From: Salinisphaera sp.
GTDB lineage: Bacteria > Pseudomonadota > Gammaproteobacteria > Nevskiales > Salinisphaeraceae
NCBI RefSeq assembly: GCF_002729955.1
Contig: NZ_PBYA01000029.1
Location: 53,627-117,626, forward strand
Reading direction: 5' to 3'
DNA length: 64,000 nt
Under the pieces are notes generated by a model. That model saw only the letters and a program-made list of their open reading frames with translations. It had not been told where the DNA came from and did no database searches. The translations under genes and the position numbers were made by a program. Every line of letters begins with the position of its first letter. The first letter of the stretch is position 1. Shown here in pieces: positions 17,047 to 25,551 of the stretch.

Positions 17047-17874
17047 GTGAATTCGCCCACTGCACCCGGCGCCCTGACGCGCCCCAGCCAAGCGGGGCCG
17101 AGCCTGTCGTTGTTGAGCTTCAACATGCAGGTCGGCGTCGGCACCAAACGCTATCGCGAGTATGTCACCCGCGGCTGGCGCCATGTGCTGCCCAGCCAGC
17201 AGGTGCGCGACAATCTCGATCGTATCGGCGAGCTGCTGGTCGGCCATGACATCATCGGCCTGCAGGAAATCGATGCCGGCAGCCGGCGCAGCCAGTATCG
17301 CAACCAGATCGAGCAGCTCGCCGAGGCTGCCGGCTTCGAATACTGGCGCGTTCAGGTCAACCGTAATCTGGGCCGCGTGGCCCAGCACGGGCTCGGCCTG
17401 ATCAGCCGCTATACGCCCTTTGCCGTGAGCGAGCACAAGCTGCCGGGGCGCCTGCCCGGGCGCGGCGCGCTGATTGCGCGCTTTGGCACACCCGACGAAC
17501 CCCTCACCGTGGTGATCACGCATCTGGCACTGGGCGCGGGCAGTCGCGCCCGCCAGCTGGCCGCGATCTGCGAGCTGGTCGCCCGGGACCGGCATGTGGT
17601 GATCATGGGCGATACCAACTGCACCGCCGCGGCGCTGATTGCCGACCCGGCGCTCGCCGCCAGCGGCCTGCGCGTCTACGACCGGCCGCTGCCGACGTTT
17701 CCGAGCTGGCGCCCGCGCCGCGGAATCGACCATATCCTCACTTCACCGAGCCTTGCCATCGATGAGGCCCGGGTGATCGATACCGTGCTGTCGGATCATC
17801 TGCCACTGCATATGCGTATCGCGCTGCCCGCGCCGCTGGCCGAGACGCTGGGCGCTCGCCACGCCCCGGCATGA
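17047..17874 (+). CDS. Endonuclease/exonuclease/phosphatase (EEP) family protein
   Basis: A 275-residue protein of the metal-dependent EEP superfamily (DNase I, ExoIII, sphingomyelinase, inositol phosphatases). Motifs: LLSFNMQVG with the metal-site Asn near residue 27, GLQEIDAGS with the catalytic Glu, VITHLALG, VIMGDTNCTA, and the C-terminal pair RGIDHILTS and LSDHLPLHM. It starts at GTG 17047 and has no obvious signal peptide. It lies alone on the plus strand between oppF and cls, a position shared in other genomes by phospholipase-like relatives. The substrate (nucleic acid or phospholipid head group) cannot be told from sequence. Confidence 0.85.
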   Translation: MNSPTAPGALTRPSQAGPSLSLLSFNMQVGVGTKRYREYVTRGWRHVLPSQQVRDNLDRIGELLVGHDIIGLQEIDAGSRRSQYRNQIEQLAEAAGFEYWRVQVNRNLGRVAQHGLGLISRYTPFAVSEHKLPGRLPGRGALIARFGTPDEPLTVVITHLALGAGSRARQLAAICELVARDRHVVIMGDTNCTAAALIADPALAASGLRVYDRPLPTFPSWRPRRGIDHILTSPSLAIDEARVIDTVLSDHLPLHMRIALPAPLAETLGARHAPA

Positions 17875-17896
17875 CGCCGCCGACCCAAACGGGCCG

Positions 17897-19360
17897 CTAG
17901 AAATACGACGAGAACAGCCAGAAGAAGGAGTCGCGCAGTCGCGTGGGCCAGCGCCGCCGCCGCAGTTCCGCGAGCGAATAGGCGCGGCTTTGCGCGATGG
18001 TGTCACGAATATGCCGGGCCAGACCGGCCACGCCCACCGGGTCGAAGATTTCCACCGCCAGCTCGAAGTTCAGGCGCAGGCTGCGCGGGTCGAGATTGGG
18101 CGAGCCGACCAGTGCATAGTCCTCGTCGAGCACCAGCAGCTTGGTATGGGCGAAAGGCGGCGGCTGGTAATAGATCTGTACGCCGCGCATCATCAGTTCG
18201 CCCAGCGCATGCCGCGAGGCCCAGTGCACGAACGGCAGGTTGTTCTTCGCCGGCAGTACGATCTTCACCTCCAGGCCGCGCAGCGCCGCCGACTGCAGCG
18301 CCCCCACGAGCGCCGGGCCCGGCAGGAAATACGGCGTCATGATCAATACGCTGCGTCGGGCGCTGGCGATCGCGGTCTGGATAAGCGTGGTCAGGCGCTC
18401 GGTATCGCGGGTGGGCCCGTTTTCGATACTGCGACAGGCCGCATTGCCGGCCGGGGCGATCTCGCCGCGCGATACCCCGGTCTGGCGACCGGTGGCAAAG
18501 GCCCAGTCAGATAGAAACACCGCCTCGATCTGGCGTACCACCGGCCCGGCAAAACGAAAATGCATATCGGCCACGCCATTACCGGTTTCCACCAGATGCC
18601 GGTCGCCGATATTCATGCCGCCGGTGAACGCCACCCCCGCATCGGTCACAAGAATCTTGCGGTGATTGCGCAGATTGATCTGCAGCGACGGCGGAATAAG
18701 CCGTGGCGGCAGAAAACGCGCGGCCTGCACGCCCTGCTTTTGCAGCAGTCGTACGGCGCGCCAGCCCGGCCAGGCATAGTATTCGCCGACCCCGTCGATG
18801 AGCACGCGCACGTCCACACCACGCTCGGCCGCGCGTGCCAGGGCCTTGATAAAGCGTTTGCCGGCCCGGTTGGTTTCGAAGATGTAGGTGGTCAGATAGA
18901 CGAAACGACGCGCCTTCTCGATCGCCTCCAGCATGGGCGGATAGGCCTGCTCACCGTCGTAGAGCACGTCCACGCCGTTATCGGCGACCACCGGCCAGGC
19001 CGAAAGCCGATCGCCGGCGGCGGCCAGGCCCAGTCGGCGGCGATCGAGTATGTCGCTGTAATCGCGCAGCTCGGCGTTGGCCCCCGGCTGGTGTGCCCCG
19101 AGCCCATGGCGCGACTGGCGATCCAGGCGCCGTGCCCGTATGCGCACGCGATTGACCCCGAACATGTAATACAGCAGCGGGCCGATCGGCGGAAACAGAA
19201 TCGACACGCCGATCCAGCCGAATGCGCTGCTCGGTGTTTCCCGGGTGAGCAGCGCATGCACGCTGGCCGCGATCGCGCTGCCGGTCAGCACCACGACCGT
19301 ACCCCAGAATTTGAGCAGTCCGATCAGCTGCGGATCGGTCAGATAGTCCGGCAGGTTCAT
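17897..19360 (-). CDS. cls: Cardiolipin synthase (PLD-type)
   Basis: A 487-residue membrane enzyme joining two phosphatidylglycerols into cardiolipin. Two N-terminal transmembrane helices (about 10-35 and 45-68) are followed by two phospholipase D HKD motifs: HRKILVTDAGVAFTGGMN and HTKLLVLDEDYALVGSPN. The C terminus WLFSSYF is hydrophobic, as usual. The ATG start overlaps the oppD stop (ATGA), so it is translated from the oppD message. Its placement directly behind a shortened oppD is unusual. Confidence 0.94.
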   Translation of the reverse strand: MNLPDYLTDPQLIGLLKFWGTVVVLTGSAIAASVHALLTRETPSSAFGWIGVSILFPPIGPLLYYMFGVNRVRIRARRLDRQSRHGLGAHQPGANAELRDYSDILDRRRLGLAAAGDRLSAWPVVADNGVDVLYDGEQAYPPMLEAIEKARRFVYLTTYIFETNRAGKRFIKALARAAERGVDVRVLIDGVGEYYAWPGWRAVRLLQKQGVQAARFLPPRLIPPSLQINLRNHRKILVTDAGVAFTGGMNIGDRHLVETGNGVADMHFRFAGPVVRQIEAVFLSDWAFATGRQTGVSRGEIAPAGNAACRSIENGPTRDTERLTTLIQTAIASARRSVLIMTPYFLPGPALVGALQSAALRGLEVKIVLPAKNNLPFVHWASRHALGELMMRGVQIYYQPPPFAHTKLLVLDEDYALVGSPNLDPRSLRLNFELAVEIFDPVGVAGLARHIRDTIAQSRAYSLAELRRRRWPTRLRDSFFWLFSSYF

Positions 19361-20175
19361 GAAGGCGCGCGCGCGAAATGCGGCGTCTCGAGCCTGGGCA
19401 CCGCGGCCAGCAGGTCACGGGTGTAGGGATGGGCCGGCGATGCGAAGATCGTGTCGATCGCGCCGCGTTCGACCACTTCGCCAGCGCGCATCACCAGCAG
19501 CCGTTCGCACTGGCCGGCCACCACACCCAGATCGTGGGTGATCAGCAACAGGGCGACTTGGGTGCGCTGGCGCAGCTCGGCCATGAGATCGAGGATATCG
19601 GCCTGCACGGTCACATCCAGCGCGGTGGTGGGTTCATCTGCAATCAGAATATCCGGCTCACAGGCCAGCGCCATGGCAATCATTACCCGCTGGCGCATGC
19701 CGCCGGAAAACTGGTTGGGGTAATAGCGAATCCGCCGGGCCGCATCCGGGATCTTGACCGCCTCGAGCATGTCGATGGCGGCTTTGGTGGCTGCCCGGCC
19801 ACGCAGACCGCGATGGCGGGTGATCACTTCCCTGAGCTGGGTGGCGATACGCAGATGCGGGTTCAGGGTGGTCATCGGATCCTGAAAGATCATGGCGATA
19901 CGCGCACCGCGAATGCGCTCGAGCGCGCGCCGTCTGGCGCCGATCAACTCCAGACCGCCGCGGTCCGTTTGCAGGGTCGCGCTGCCCGTGACCCGGGCGT
20001 TGTCTGCCAGCAAACCCATCAGGGCCAGCACGCTCTGGCTCTTGCCCGAGCCGGACTCGCCCACGATGCCCACCGACTCACCTGCTGCCAGCTGCAGATC
20101 GAAACCGCGCACGGCCTCCACCACGCCATCGGGCGTGTCGAAACTCACTTTCAGATCGCGAACGTCGAGCAGCAT
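19357..20175 (-). CDS. oppD: Oligopeptide ABC transporter ATP-binding protein OppD, short form
   Basis: A 272-residue ATPase with Walker [12 protein letters not shown] loop [13 protein letters not shown], signature [15 protein letters not shown], Walker [13 protein letters not shown] and H loop LITHDLGVV. The usual Ser/Thr after the Walker A lysine is Ser. ATG 20175 opens [12 protein letters not shown]. OppD/DppD proteins normally run to about 330 residues with a C-terminal cysteine-containing RCP extension; this one stops at [13 protein letters not shown] plus six residues, exactly where cls begins. The missing tail suggests a gene-junction event, or an unusual OppD. The other opp genes lie 3.5 kb upstream. 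Confidence 0.9.
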   Translation of the reverse strand: MLLDVRDLKVSFDTPDGVVEAVRGFDLQLAAGESVGIVGESGSGKSQSVLALMGLLADNARVTGSATLQTDRGGLELIGARRRALERIRGARIAMIFQDPMTTLNPHLRIATQLREVITRHRGLRGRAATKAAIDMLEAVKIPDAARRIRYYPNQFSGGMRQRVMIAMALACEPDILIADEPTTALDVTVQADILDLMAELRQRTQVALLLITHDLGVVAGQCERLLVMRAGEVVERGAIDTIFASPAHPYTRDLLAAVPRLETPHFARAPS

Positions 20176-20290
20176 GCGCCCAGTGTATGACAAGCGCTGC
20201 ACGCCGGTGCGCAGTTGTCGGCATCAAAACGACGGCCGGCATATATCCATCGCAAGCCTCTCGTGGCGGACAGGGCCTGTCGTGCCTGCG

Positions 20291-20304
20291 AAGTGCATGC
20301 ACTT
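20291..20304. promoter_or_regulatory. 14-bp perfect palindrome, candidate GntR operator
   Basis: AAGTGCATGCACTT at 20291-20304 is a perfect palindrome in the divergent space between oppD and the GntR gene. A related half-site AAGATGCACGC follows at about 20316, and TGCATGCA recurs at about 20411. AT-rich TTTATAAATC lies between. Its size and place fit the operator of a dimeric FCD-type GntR regulator controlling the divergent genes. The rest of 20176-20450 shows no gene. Confidence 0.5.
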
Positions 20305-20450
20305 TTATAAATCGAAAGATGCACGCTAACCGCGCAACAGCCCGTAATTGAGCCTGGTGCGAACGCCGTTGCCACCCAGCGCAGGGCGTTCGGAGGTTGG
20401 CACTGAAACTGCATGCAATCGTTCGTACTCCCGATCAGGCGATTTCGACG

Positions 20451-21155
20451 ATGGCAGCCGGCAACGAAGCGAACCCGCGTTCCCGCAGCACGGCTGTACG
20501 TGAAGGTACGAGCGTCGACGATATGGTCACGCGGCTATCACAGGAGATCGTGGCCGGCGACTGGCCCCCCGGCACCCGCCTGACCGCGGCCGGCATTGCC
20601 CAGCGTTTTGCCGTCTCCCGCACGCCGGTGCGCGAGGCCTTCGGCCACCTGTTTGCAATGGGGCTCGTCGAGCGCCGGCCCAACCGCGGCGTGGTCACGG
20701 CGTCCATCGACGAGCAGGAACTGTTCGCCATGTTCGAAGCCATGGCCGAGCTCGAGGCCGCCTGCGCGCGTTTCTGTGCCTTGCGCATGCCGCTTGCCGA
20801 ACGACGTGCGCTGCAGGCGTTGCACGAATCCGCGCGCGCCTGGCTCGACGAGTCACATCGAGCGCAATACAGCGCCTTCAACGACCGATTCCATAGCGCG
20901 CTTTACGAGGGCTCGCGCAGCGATCACCTGATCGAACTCACCCGAGCGACGCGTGCTCGGCTGCAGCCATTTCGCCATACCCAGTTCGCGATCGAACGCC
21001 GCACCCTGCATTCCTTTGACGAACACGCCGCCATCGTCGCCGCTGTCGTGGCCGGCGATGCCGCAGCGGCAGCCGAGGCCGCACGCGCTCACGTGCTCTC
21101 GGTCGCGCGCAGCGCGCGCTGCTATGTCGAAGCGCGCAGCGAGTCCGCGCCATGA
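20451..21155 (+). CDS. GntR-family transcriptional regulator (FCD type)
   Basis: A 234-residue regulator. The N-terminal winged helix (about 20-85) has the GntR pattern [35 protein letters not shown] and [10 protein letters not shown]. The C-terminal all-helical FCD ligand domain (about 90-225) has the metal-binding pattern with [13 protein letters not shown] and [12 protein letters not shown]. The start is uncertain: ATG 20451 gives a normal length, while TTG 20397 is also in frame but follows a GGAGG with almost no spacing. It precedes the biuret-hydrolase-like, permease and cupin genes and probably represses them until a small nitrogen compound binds. Confidence 0.88.
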   Translation: MAAGNEANPRSRSTAVREGTSVDDMVTRLSQEIVAGDWPPGTRLTAAGIAQRFAVSRTPVREAFGHLFAMGLVERRPNRGVVTASIDEQELFAMFEAMAELEAACARFCALRMPLAERRALQALHESARAWLDESHRAQYSAFNDRFHSALYEGSRSDHLIELTRATRARLQPFRHTQFAIERRTLHSFDEHAAIVAAVVAGDAAAAAEAARAHVLSVARSARCYVEARSESAP

Positions 21156-21264
21156 CTGTCTGCACGCTACCCCCAAACCAATCTCGTACAGGTGCGACCA
21201 ACGGCGCCGGTACGCAATTTTCGCTTTTCAAACCCTATCGACCGTTTCGTTTGAGGACTCAACC

Positions 21265-21960
21265 ATGAGCAAGACGCTTTCCCTGCCCGCCGACCCTTAT
21301 CGCTGGCCGTTCGACAACGAAGTCGCGCTGTCGAAACTGGCCGTGATCGTGATCGACATGCAGACCGATTTCTGCGGGCGCGGTGGCTATGTCGATCGCA
21401 TGGGATATGACCTGTCCCTGACCCGGGCCGCGGTCGAGCCGCTACAGCGCGTATTGGCAGCGGTACGCCGGCACCCGGAAATCATGGTCATCCATACGCG
21501 CGAAGGTCATCGCCCCGAGCTGGTCGATCTGCCCGCCAACAAGCGCTGGCGCAGCGAGCAGATCGGCGCGACGATCGGCGAACCCGGCCCCTGCGGGCGC
21601 GTACTCACGCGCGGCGAGCCGGGCTGGGAAATCATCCCCGAGCTGGCGCCGGCCGACGGCGAGATCGTGGTCGACAAGCCGGGCAAGGGCTCGTTCTATG
21701 CCACCGATCTGGAGCATGTCCTGCATACCTGTGGGCGCACCCACCTGATCATCGGCGGCATCACCACCGATGTCTGTGTTCATACCACCATGCGAGAAGC
21801 CAACGACCGCGGCTTCGAATGCCTGATGCTCACCGACTGCACCGGCGCCACCGAAACCCGGCACCGCGATGCCGCGATTTCCATGATCAGCATGCAGGGC
21901 GGCATCTTCGGCGCGACCGCGCCCTCCTCAGCCCTGCTCGCCGGGCTCGAATCCGCCTGA
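21265..21960 (+). CDS. biuH: Isochorismatase-family amidohydrolase, probable biuret amidohydrolase
   Basis: A 231-residue cysteine hydrolase. The catalytic triad is Asp31 in VIDMQTDFC, Lys138 in VDKPGKGSF and Cys171 in [17 protein letters not shown]. Many segments match the biuret hydrolase of Rhizobium as remembered: [49 protein letters not shown]. Biuret hydrolase converts biuret to allophanate and ammonia. Related enzymes act on ureidoacrylate or nicotinamide, but their flanking motifs differ. ATG 21265 has TGAGGA upstream. It sits between a GntR regulator and an NCS1 permease, which fits uptake and use of a small nitrogen compound. No allophanate hydrolase is in the window. Confidence 0.82.
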   Translation: MSKTLSLPADPYRWPFDNEVALSKLAVIVIDMQTDFCGRGGYVDRMGYDLSLTRAAVEPLQRVLAAVRRHPEIMVIHTREGHRPELVDLPANKRWRSEQIGATIGEPGPCGRVLTRGEPGWEIIPELAPADGEIVVDKPGKGSFYATDLEHVLHTCGRTHLIIGGITTDVCVHTTMREANDRGFECLMLTDCTGATETRHRDAAISMISMQGGIFGATAPSSALLAGLESA

Positions 21961-22009
21961 TCGCCAAACGAGGCAATCCGTCCACGCACACCATCGACAA
22001 GGGCCCCTC

Positions 22010-23314
22010 ATGCGCGATACCGCACAAAACACACAGGCCGCATCCACCCACGAGTTCGAAAACGAACCGGTGCCATCGACACATCGGCATTCGCTGCTAT
22101 CGGTCACGCTGGTCTGGATCGGCTTTCCACTGGTGGTCACCGGCGGCTTCCTCGGCAGCGAACTGACCCGGGCACTGGGTTTCGACCTCGCCGTGCTCGC
22201 AATCGTGGCCGGCAACCTCGTCATGTTCGCCTATGTCGGCGCCCAAAGTGTCACCGCCGCACGCACCGGCCGTTCGTTTTCGCTTTTGTCGCGGGATGTG
22301 TTCGGCCCCAGGGCCGCCCAGGCCGTCTCCGCGTTTCTGTCGACCCTCGTGGTCGGCTGGTTCGCGGTCCAGACCGGGCTGGCCGGCGCAGGGCTCGAAG
22401 ACATGCTCGGCTGGCCCGCGCTCGTCGTCAGCCTGTTCGCGGGCGCGCTGTTCACCGGCATGACCATGCTCGGCGTGCGTGCGCTGACCGTGGTGGGAGC
22501 GTTGTCGGTGCCGTTTTTCATCATCATGGCGGTCGCAGCGCTCGCGATCACGCTGGCCGACCATTCCTGGCAGCAGATCGGCGGCTATGCCGGCAGCCCC
22601 GATGCGAGTGCGATCACCATCGGTATCGGCATGACGATGGTCATCTCGCTGTTCATCGATTCAGGCACGCTCACGGCCGACTTCACCCGTTGGGCAAAAC
22701 GCCCGACCCATGCGCTGATCGCCACCGCGAGCGCCTTCCCTGTGGCCAACGGTCTGTCGATGATGCTCGGCGCGGTGGTCACAGCCGCCGGCACGGCACA
22801 GGACGGCAATTTCGCCGCCGTGGTGGCGGGGTATGCGCCGTGGCTGACGCCGATCGCCGCCCTGTTCTTTGTCATCAACTGCGCCTCGGTCTGCATGCAC
22901 TGTCTCTACAACGCGGCGACCGGCTGGAGCCAGGTGGTTTCACAACGTTTCGCCACCATGGCGATCGTGTTCGGGGTAATCGGCACGCTCGCGGCGAGCG
23001 CCGGTGTCTGGGACATGCTCATCGGCTGGCTGAGCCTGCTGGGGGTCGTGGTTCCCGGGATCGGCGGTGTGATGATCGCGCACTTCGGACTCAAGGGCAT
23101 CGCCGGGGAAGCCAACCCGACGGCCGCGCTGGCCGGCTGGGCCATCGCTATCGTACTGGCCGCCTTCGTCGATGCGTTCCTCGCCCAGCTGTCGGTCGCG
23201 GTGACTGCCATGGTGGGTGGCGCTGCCGGGTTCTGGCTGGTGGATAGGCTGGGCATGGGCCGGGGGGCCAATTCAACGGTACGCCCGGATCGGGCGACCC
23301 CGCGAACCCCATGA
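22010..23314 (+). CDS. NCS1-family (cytosine-permease-like) transporter
   Basis: A 434-residue inner-membrane carrier with about twelve transmembrane helices, of the CodB/NCS1 group that imports nucleobases and related ureides by proton or sodium symport. Typical features are the N-terminal HSLLSVTLVWIGFPLVVTGGFLGSEL, helix 3 with RTGRSFSLLSRDVFG, and SGTLTADFTRWAK in the middle. It lies 49 bases after the biuret-hydrolase-like gene and its stop overlaps the cupin start (ATGA). Context suggests biuret or a similar small ureide as substrate; this is inferred, not seen. Confidence 0.88.
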   Translation: MRDTAQNTQAASTHEFENEPVPSTHRHSLLSVTLVWIGFPLVVTGGFLGSELTRALGFDLAVLAIVAGNLVMFAYVGAQSVTAARTGRSFSLLSRDVFGPRAAQAVSAFLSTLVVGWFAVQTGLAGAGLEDMLGWPALVVSLFAGALFTGMTMLGVRALTVVGALSVPFFIIMAVAALAITLADHSWQQIGGYAGSPDASAITIGIGMTMVISLFIDSGTLTADFTRWAKRPTHALIATASAFPVANGLSMMLGAVVTAAGTAQDGNFAAVVAGYAPWLTPIAALFFVINCASVCMHCLYNAATGWSQVVSQRFATMAIVFGVIGTLAASAGVWDMLIGWLSLLGVVVPGIGGVMIAHFGLKGIAGEANPTAALAGWAIAIVLAAFVDAFLAQLSVAVTAMVGGAAGFWLVDRLGMGRGANSTVRPDRATPRTP

Positions 23315-23667
23315 ATTACGCAGACAAGCGTCGGGCCGACGGCTTTGTCGTACCCGAGGCCGGCCCACGCACCGGCCCGGGCTGGGAGAGTTTGCGCGAC
23401 GGCGTCCAGATATTCGTACTACAACCCGGCTACGAAGCAACACCACGGATCGCCCTGCTCGACTATGCGCCGGGCGCAAGCGTGCCCTGGCACCGTCACG
23501 GCGGCGACGAGCACATTTACGTGCTCCAGGGCAGCCAACAGGACGAAAACGGCTGCTACGCGGCCGGCAGCTATGTCTACAATCCGGCGGGAAGCGCCCA
23601 CAGTGTGGCCAGTCCCGAGGGCTGTCGGGTGCTCATTCAGTGGTTTGCACCGGTGGTCTTCGAATGA
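23311..23667 (+). CDS. Small cupin-domain protein
   Basis: A 118-residue single cupin barrel of the ChrR-cupin type. Metal ligands are visible as His61, His63 and Glu67 in WHRHGGDEH and His97 in GSAHSV. It may be an enzyme (dioxygenase, isomerase) or a sensor; the reaction is unknown. The ATG overlaps the permease stop, so it is translated with the uptake cassette. It ends four bases before the convergent oppC stop. Confidence 0.85.
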   Translation: MNYADKRRADGFVVPEAGPRTGPGWESLRDGVQIFVLQPGYEATPRIALLDYAPGASVPWHRHGGDEHIYVLQGSQQDENGCYAAGSYVYNPAGSAHSVASPEGCRVLIQWFAPVVFE

Positions 23668-23671
23668 CCGC

Positions 23672-24592
23672 CTAGCGATCCTTCGGATCGAGCGCGTCGC
23701 GCAGACCGTCGCCGATGAAGTTGAAGCAGAACAGCGTGGCGGCCAGAAACACCGCCGGCACGATCAACAGCCAGGGGGCCCGATTCATTTCGTCGGCGCC
23801 GTCCTTGATGAGCGCGCCCCAGGAGGTGGCCGGCTCGGCCACGCCGAGTCCGAGAAAGCTCAGGAACGATTCGAACAGAATCACCTGCGGAATGGTCAGG
23901 GTGATATAGACCGCCACTACGCCGAGCAGGTTGGGCACGATATGGCGGGCGATGATCGACACCGCCGGCGCGCCCGACATGCGCGCGGCCTCGATAAAGG
24001 GCTGCTGTTTGAGCGCGAGCGTCTGCCCGCGCACGATACGCGCCATGTCCAGCCAGTTGATGGCACCGATGGCCACGAAGATCAGCAGGATATTGCGGCC
24101 GAAAAACACCATCAGCAGGATCACGAAGAACAGGAACGGCATCGCGTAGAGAATATCCACGATGCGCATCATCACGCCGTCCACGCGCCCGCCGGCATAG
24201 CCGGCCGTGGCCCCGTAGGCCACGCCGATGACCAGGCTCACGAGCGTGGCGACGAAGCCGATCATCAAGGAAATACGCCCGCCTTCGAGCGCACGTACGA
24301 ACAGATCCCGCCCCAGCCCGTCGGTGCCGAACCAGTGGGCGTCCGTCGTCGTCGGTGCGACCCAGATCGCGCCGTAGTCCTGGGCGAAGTAGTTGTGTGG
24401 CGACAGCCACGGGCCGACCACCACCGCGACCACGATGAAGCCGAGCACGCCAATCGAAGCCAGCGCGGCCTTGTTCGAGCGCAGCCGGCGCAGCGCATCC
24501 GAAAACAGGCTGCGGCCATGCGCCGCCTGCTGCATTTTCTTGCGTCGCCCGAAGATCATGCGCGACTTCGCTCGATTGAACCGACCACCCAC
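23672..24592 (-). CDS. oppC: Oligopeptide ABC transporter permease OppC
   Basis: A 306-residue inner-membrane permease with six transmembrane helices. An N-terminal OppC cytoplasmic segment (SLFSDALRRLRSNKAALAS) leads into helix 1, and the extracytoplasmic DAHWFGTDGLGRDLF motif follows. The coupling EAA loop is IEAARMSGAPAVSIIARHIVPN. The start is GTG 24592, four bases after the oppB stop; internal ATGs at codons 12 and 20 are alternatives. In the usual operon oppD would follow; here the downstream neighbour is a convergent cupin gene instead. Confidence 0.94.
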   Translation of the reverse strand: MGGRFNRAKSRMIFGRRKKMQQAAHGRSLFSDALRRLRSNKAALASIGVLGFIVVAVVVGPWLSPHNYFAQDYGAIWVAPTTTDAHWFGTDGLGRDLFVRALEGGRISLMIGFVATLVSLVIGVAYGATAGYAGGRVDGVMMRIVDILYAMPFLFFVILLMVFFGRNILLIFVAIGAINWLDMARIVRGQTLALKQQPFIEAARMSGAPAVSIIARHIVPNLLGVVAVYITLTIPQVILFESFLSFLGLGVAEPATSWGALIKDGADEMNRAPWLLIVPAVFLAATLFCFNFIGDGLRDALDPKDR

Positions 24593-24596
24593 GCCA

Positions 24597-25511
24597 TCAG
24601 TAGCTCACCCGCGGGTCGAGCCAGCCGTAGAGCAGATCGACCGCCAGATTGAAGGCCACAATGAGAATGCCGTAGAACAGCACCACGCCCATCACCAGCG
24701 TGTAATCGCGGTTGAGCGCGCCCTGTACGAAGAACTGGCCCAGCCCCGGAATGCCGAAGATCGTCTCGATGACCACCGAGCCGGTGATGATGCCGGCCGC
24801 GGCCGGGCCCAGAAACGACACGATCGGCGTAAGCGCGGCGGGCAATGCATGCACCCACACCACGCGCGCCGCCGACAGCCCCTTGGCACGGGCGGTACGA
24901 ATATAGTTCGAGCGCATGACTTCGATGGTGGAACCCCGGGCCAGGCGGGCGACATAGGCCATCATGGCGGTACCCAGGGCAAGCACGGGCATGACGTAGT
25001 TCTGCCAGCCGCCCAGCCCGCCGGCCGGCAGCCAGTCGTTATAGACGGCCAGCACCAGAATCATGAGCGGCGCGAGCACGAAATTGGGAATCGAGATGCC
25101 CAGCATGGCGATCGCCATCGCGCCGTAGTCCGCCGGGCGGTTCTGGCGCAGGGCCGCGAGCATGCCCAGCGGTATGCCAAAGATCAGCGCAAACGCTAGC
25201 GAGGCCGCACCGAGCTTGAGCGAAACCGGAAAACCCGAGGCAATGAGATCGTTGACGCTGGTATCGCGGTACTGAAACGAGGGCCCGAAATCGAAATGGG
25301 CGATATCCCAGATGTAGCGCCCGTACTGCTGGTAGAGCGGCTCGTCGAGGGGATACTTGGCTTCGAGATTGGCGCGCACCTGGGGCGGCAGCTCGCGATC
25401 GGCGTCAAAGGGCCCGCCGGGCGCGGCCCGCATCATCACGAACGCCAGCGTCAGCAGAATGAACAGGGTGGGAATCGCCCCGAGCAGGCGGCGCAGCGCA
25501 TAGCTCAACAT
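24597..25511 (-). CDS. oppB: Oligopeptide ABC transporter permease OppB
   Basis: A 304-residue permease with six transmembrane helices. It begins MLSYALRRLLGAIPTLFILLT, has the large periplasmic loop typical of OppB (PGGPFDADRELPPQVRANLEAKYPLD), and an EAA loop reading YIRTARAKGLSAARVVWVHALPAAL. It ends LYGWLDPRVSY, as family members do. It sits 40 bases after oppA and just before oppC, with which it forms the membrane channel. Confidence 0.95.
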   Translation of the reverse strand: MLSYALRRLLGAIPTLFILLTLAFVMMRAAPGGPFDADRELPPQVRANLEAKYPLDEPLYQQYGRYIWDIAHFDFGPSFQYRDTSVNDLIASGFPVSLKLGAASLAFALIFGIPLGMLAALRQNRPADYGAMAIAMLGISIPNFVLAPLMILVLAVYNDWLPAGGLGGWQNYVMPVLALGTAMMAYVARLARGSTIEVMRSNYIRTARAKGLSAARVVWVHALPAALTPIVSFLGPAAAGIITGSVVIETIFGIPGLGQFFVQGALNRDYTLVMGVVLFYGILIVAFNLAVDLLYGWLDPRVSY

Positions 25512-25551
25512 GAGCGGCTGCGCCCGAGTGGCGAGATTCGTATCGACCTGC

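Noticed and set aside
20397..20450. TTG start for the GntR regulator directly behind GGAGG
   Set aside because: The spacing between GGAGG and the TTG is essentially zero; ATG 20451 gives a normal family length, though it is not proven.
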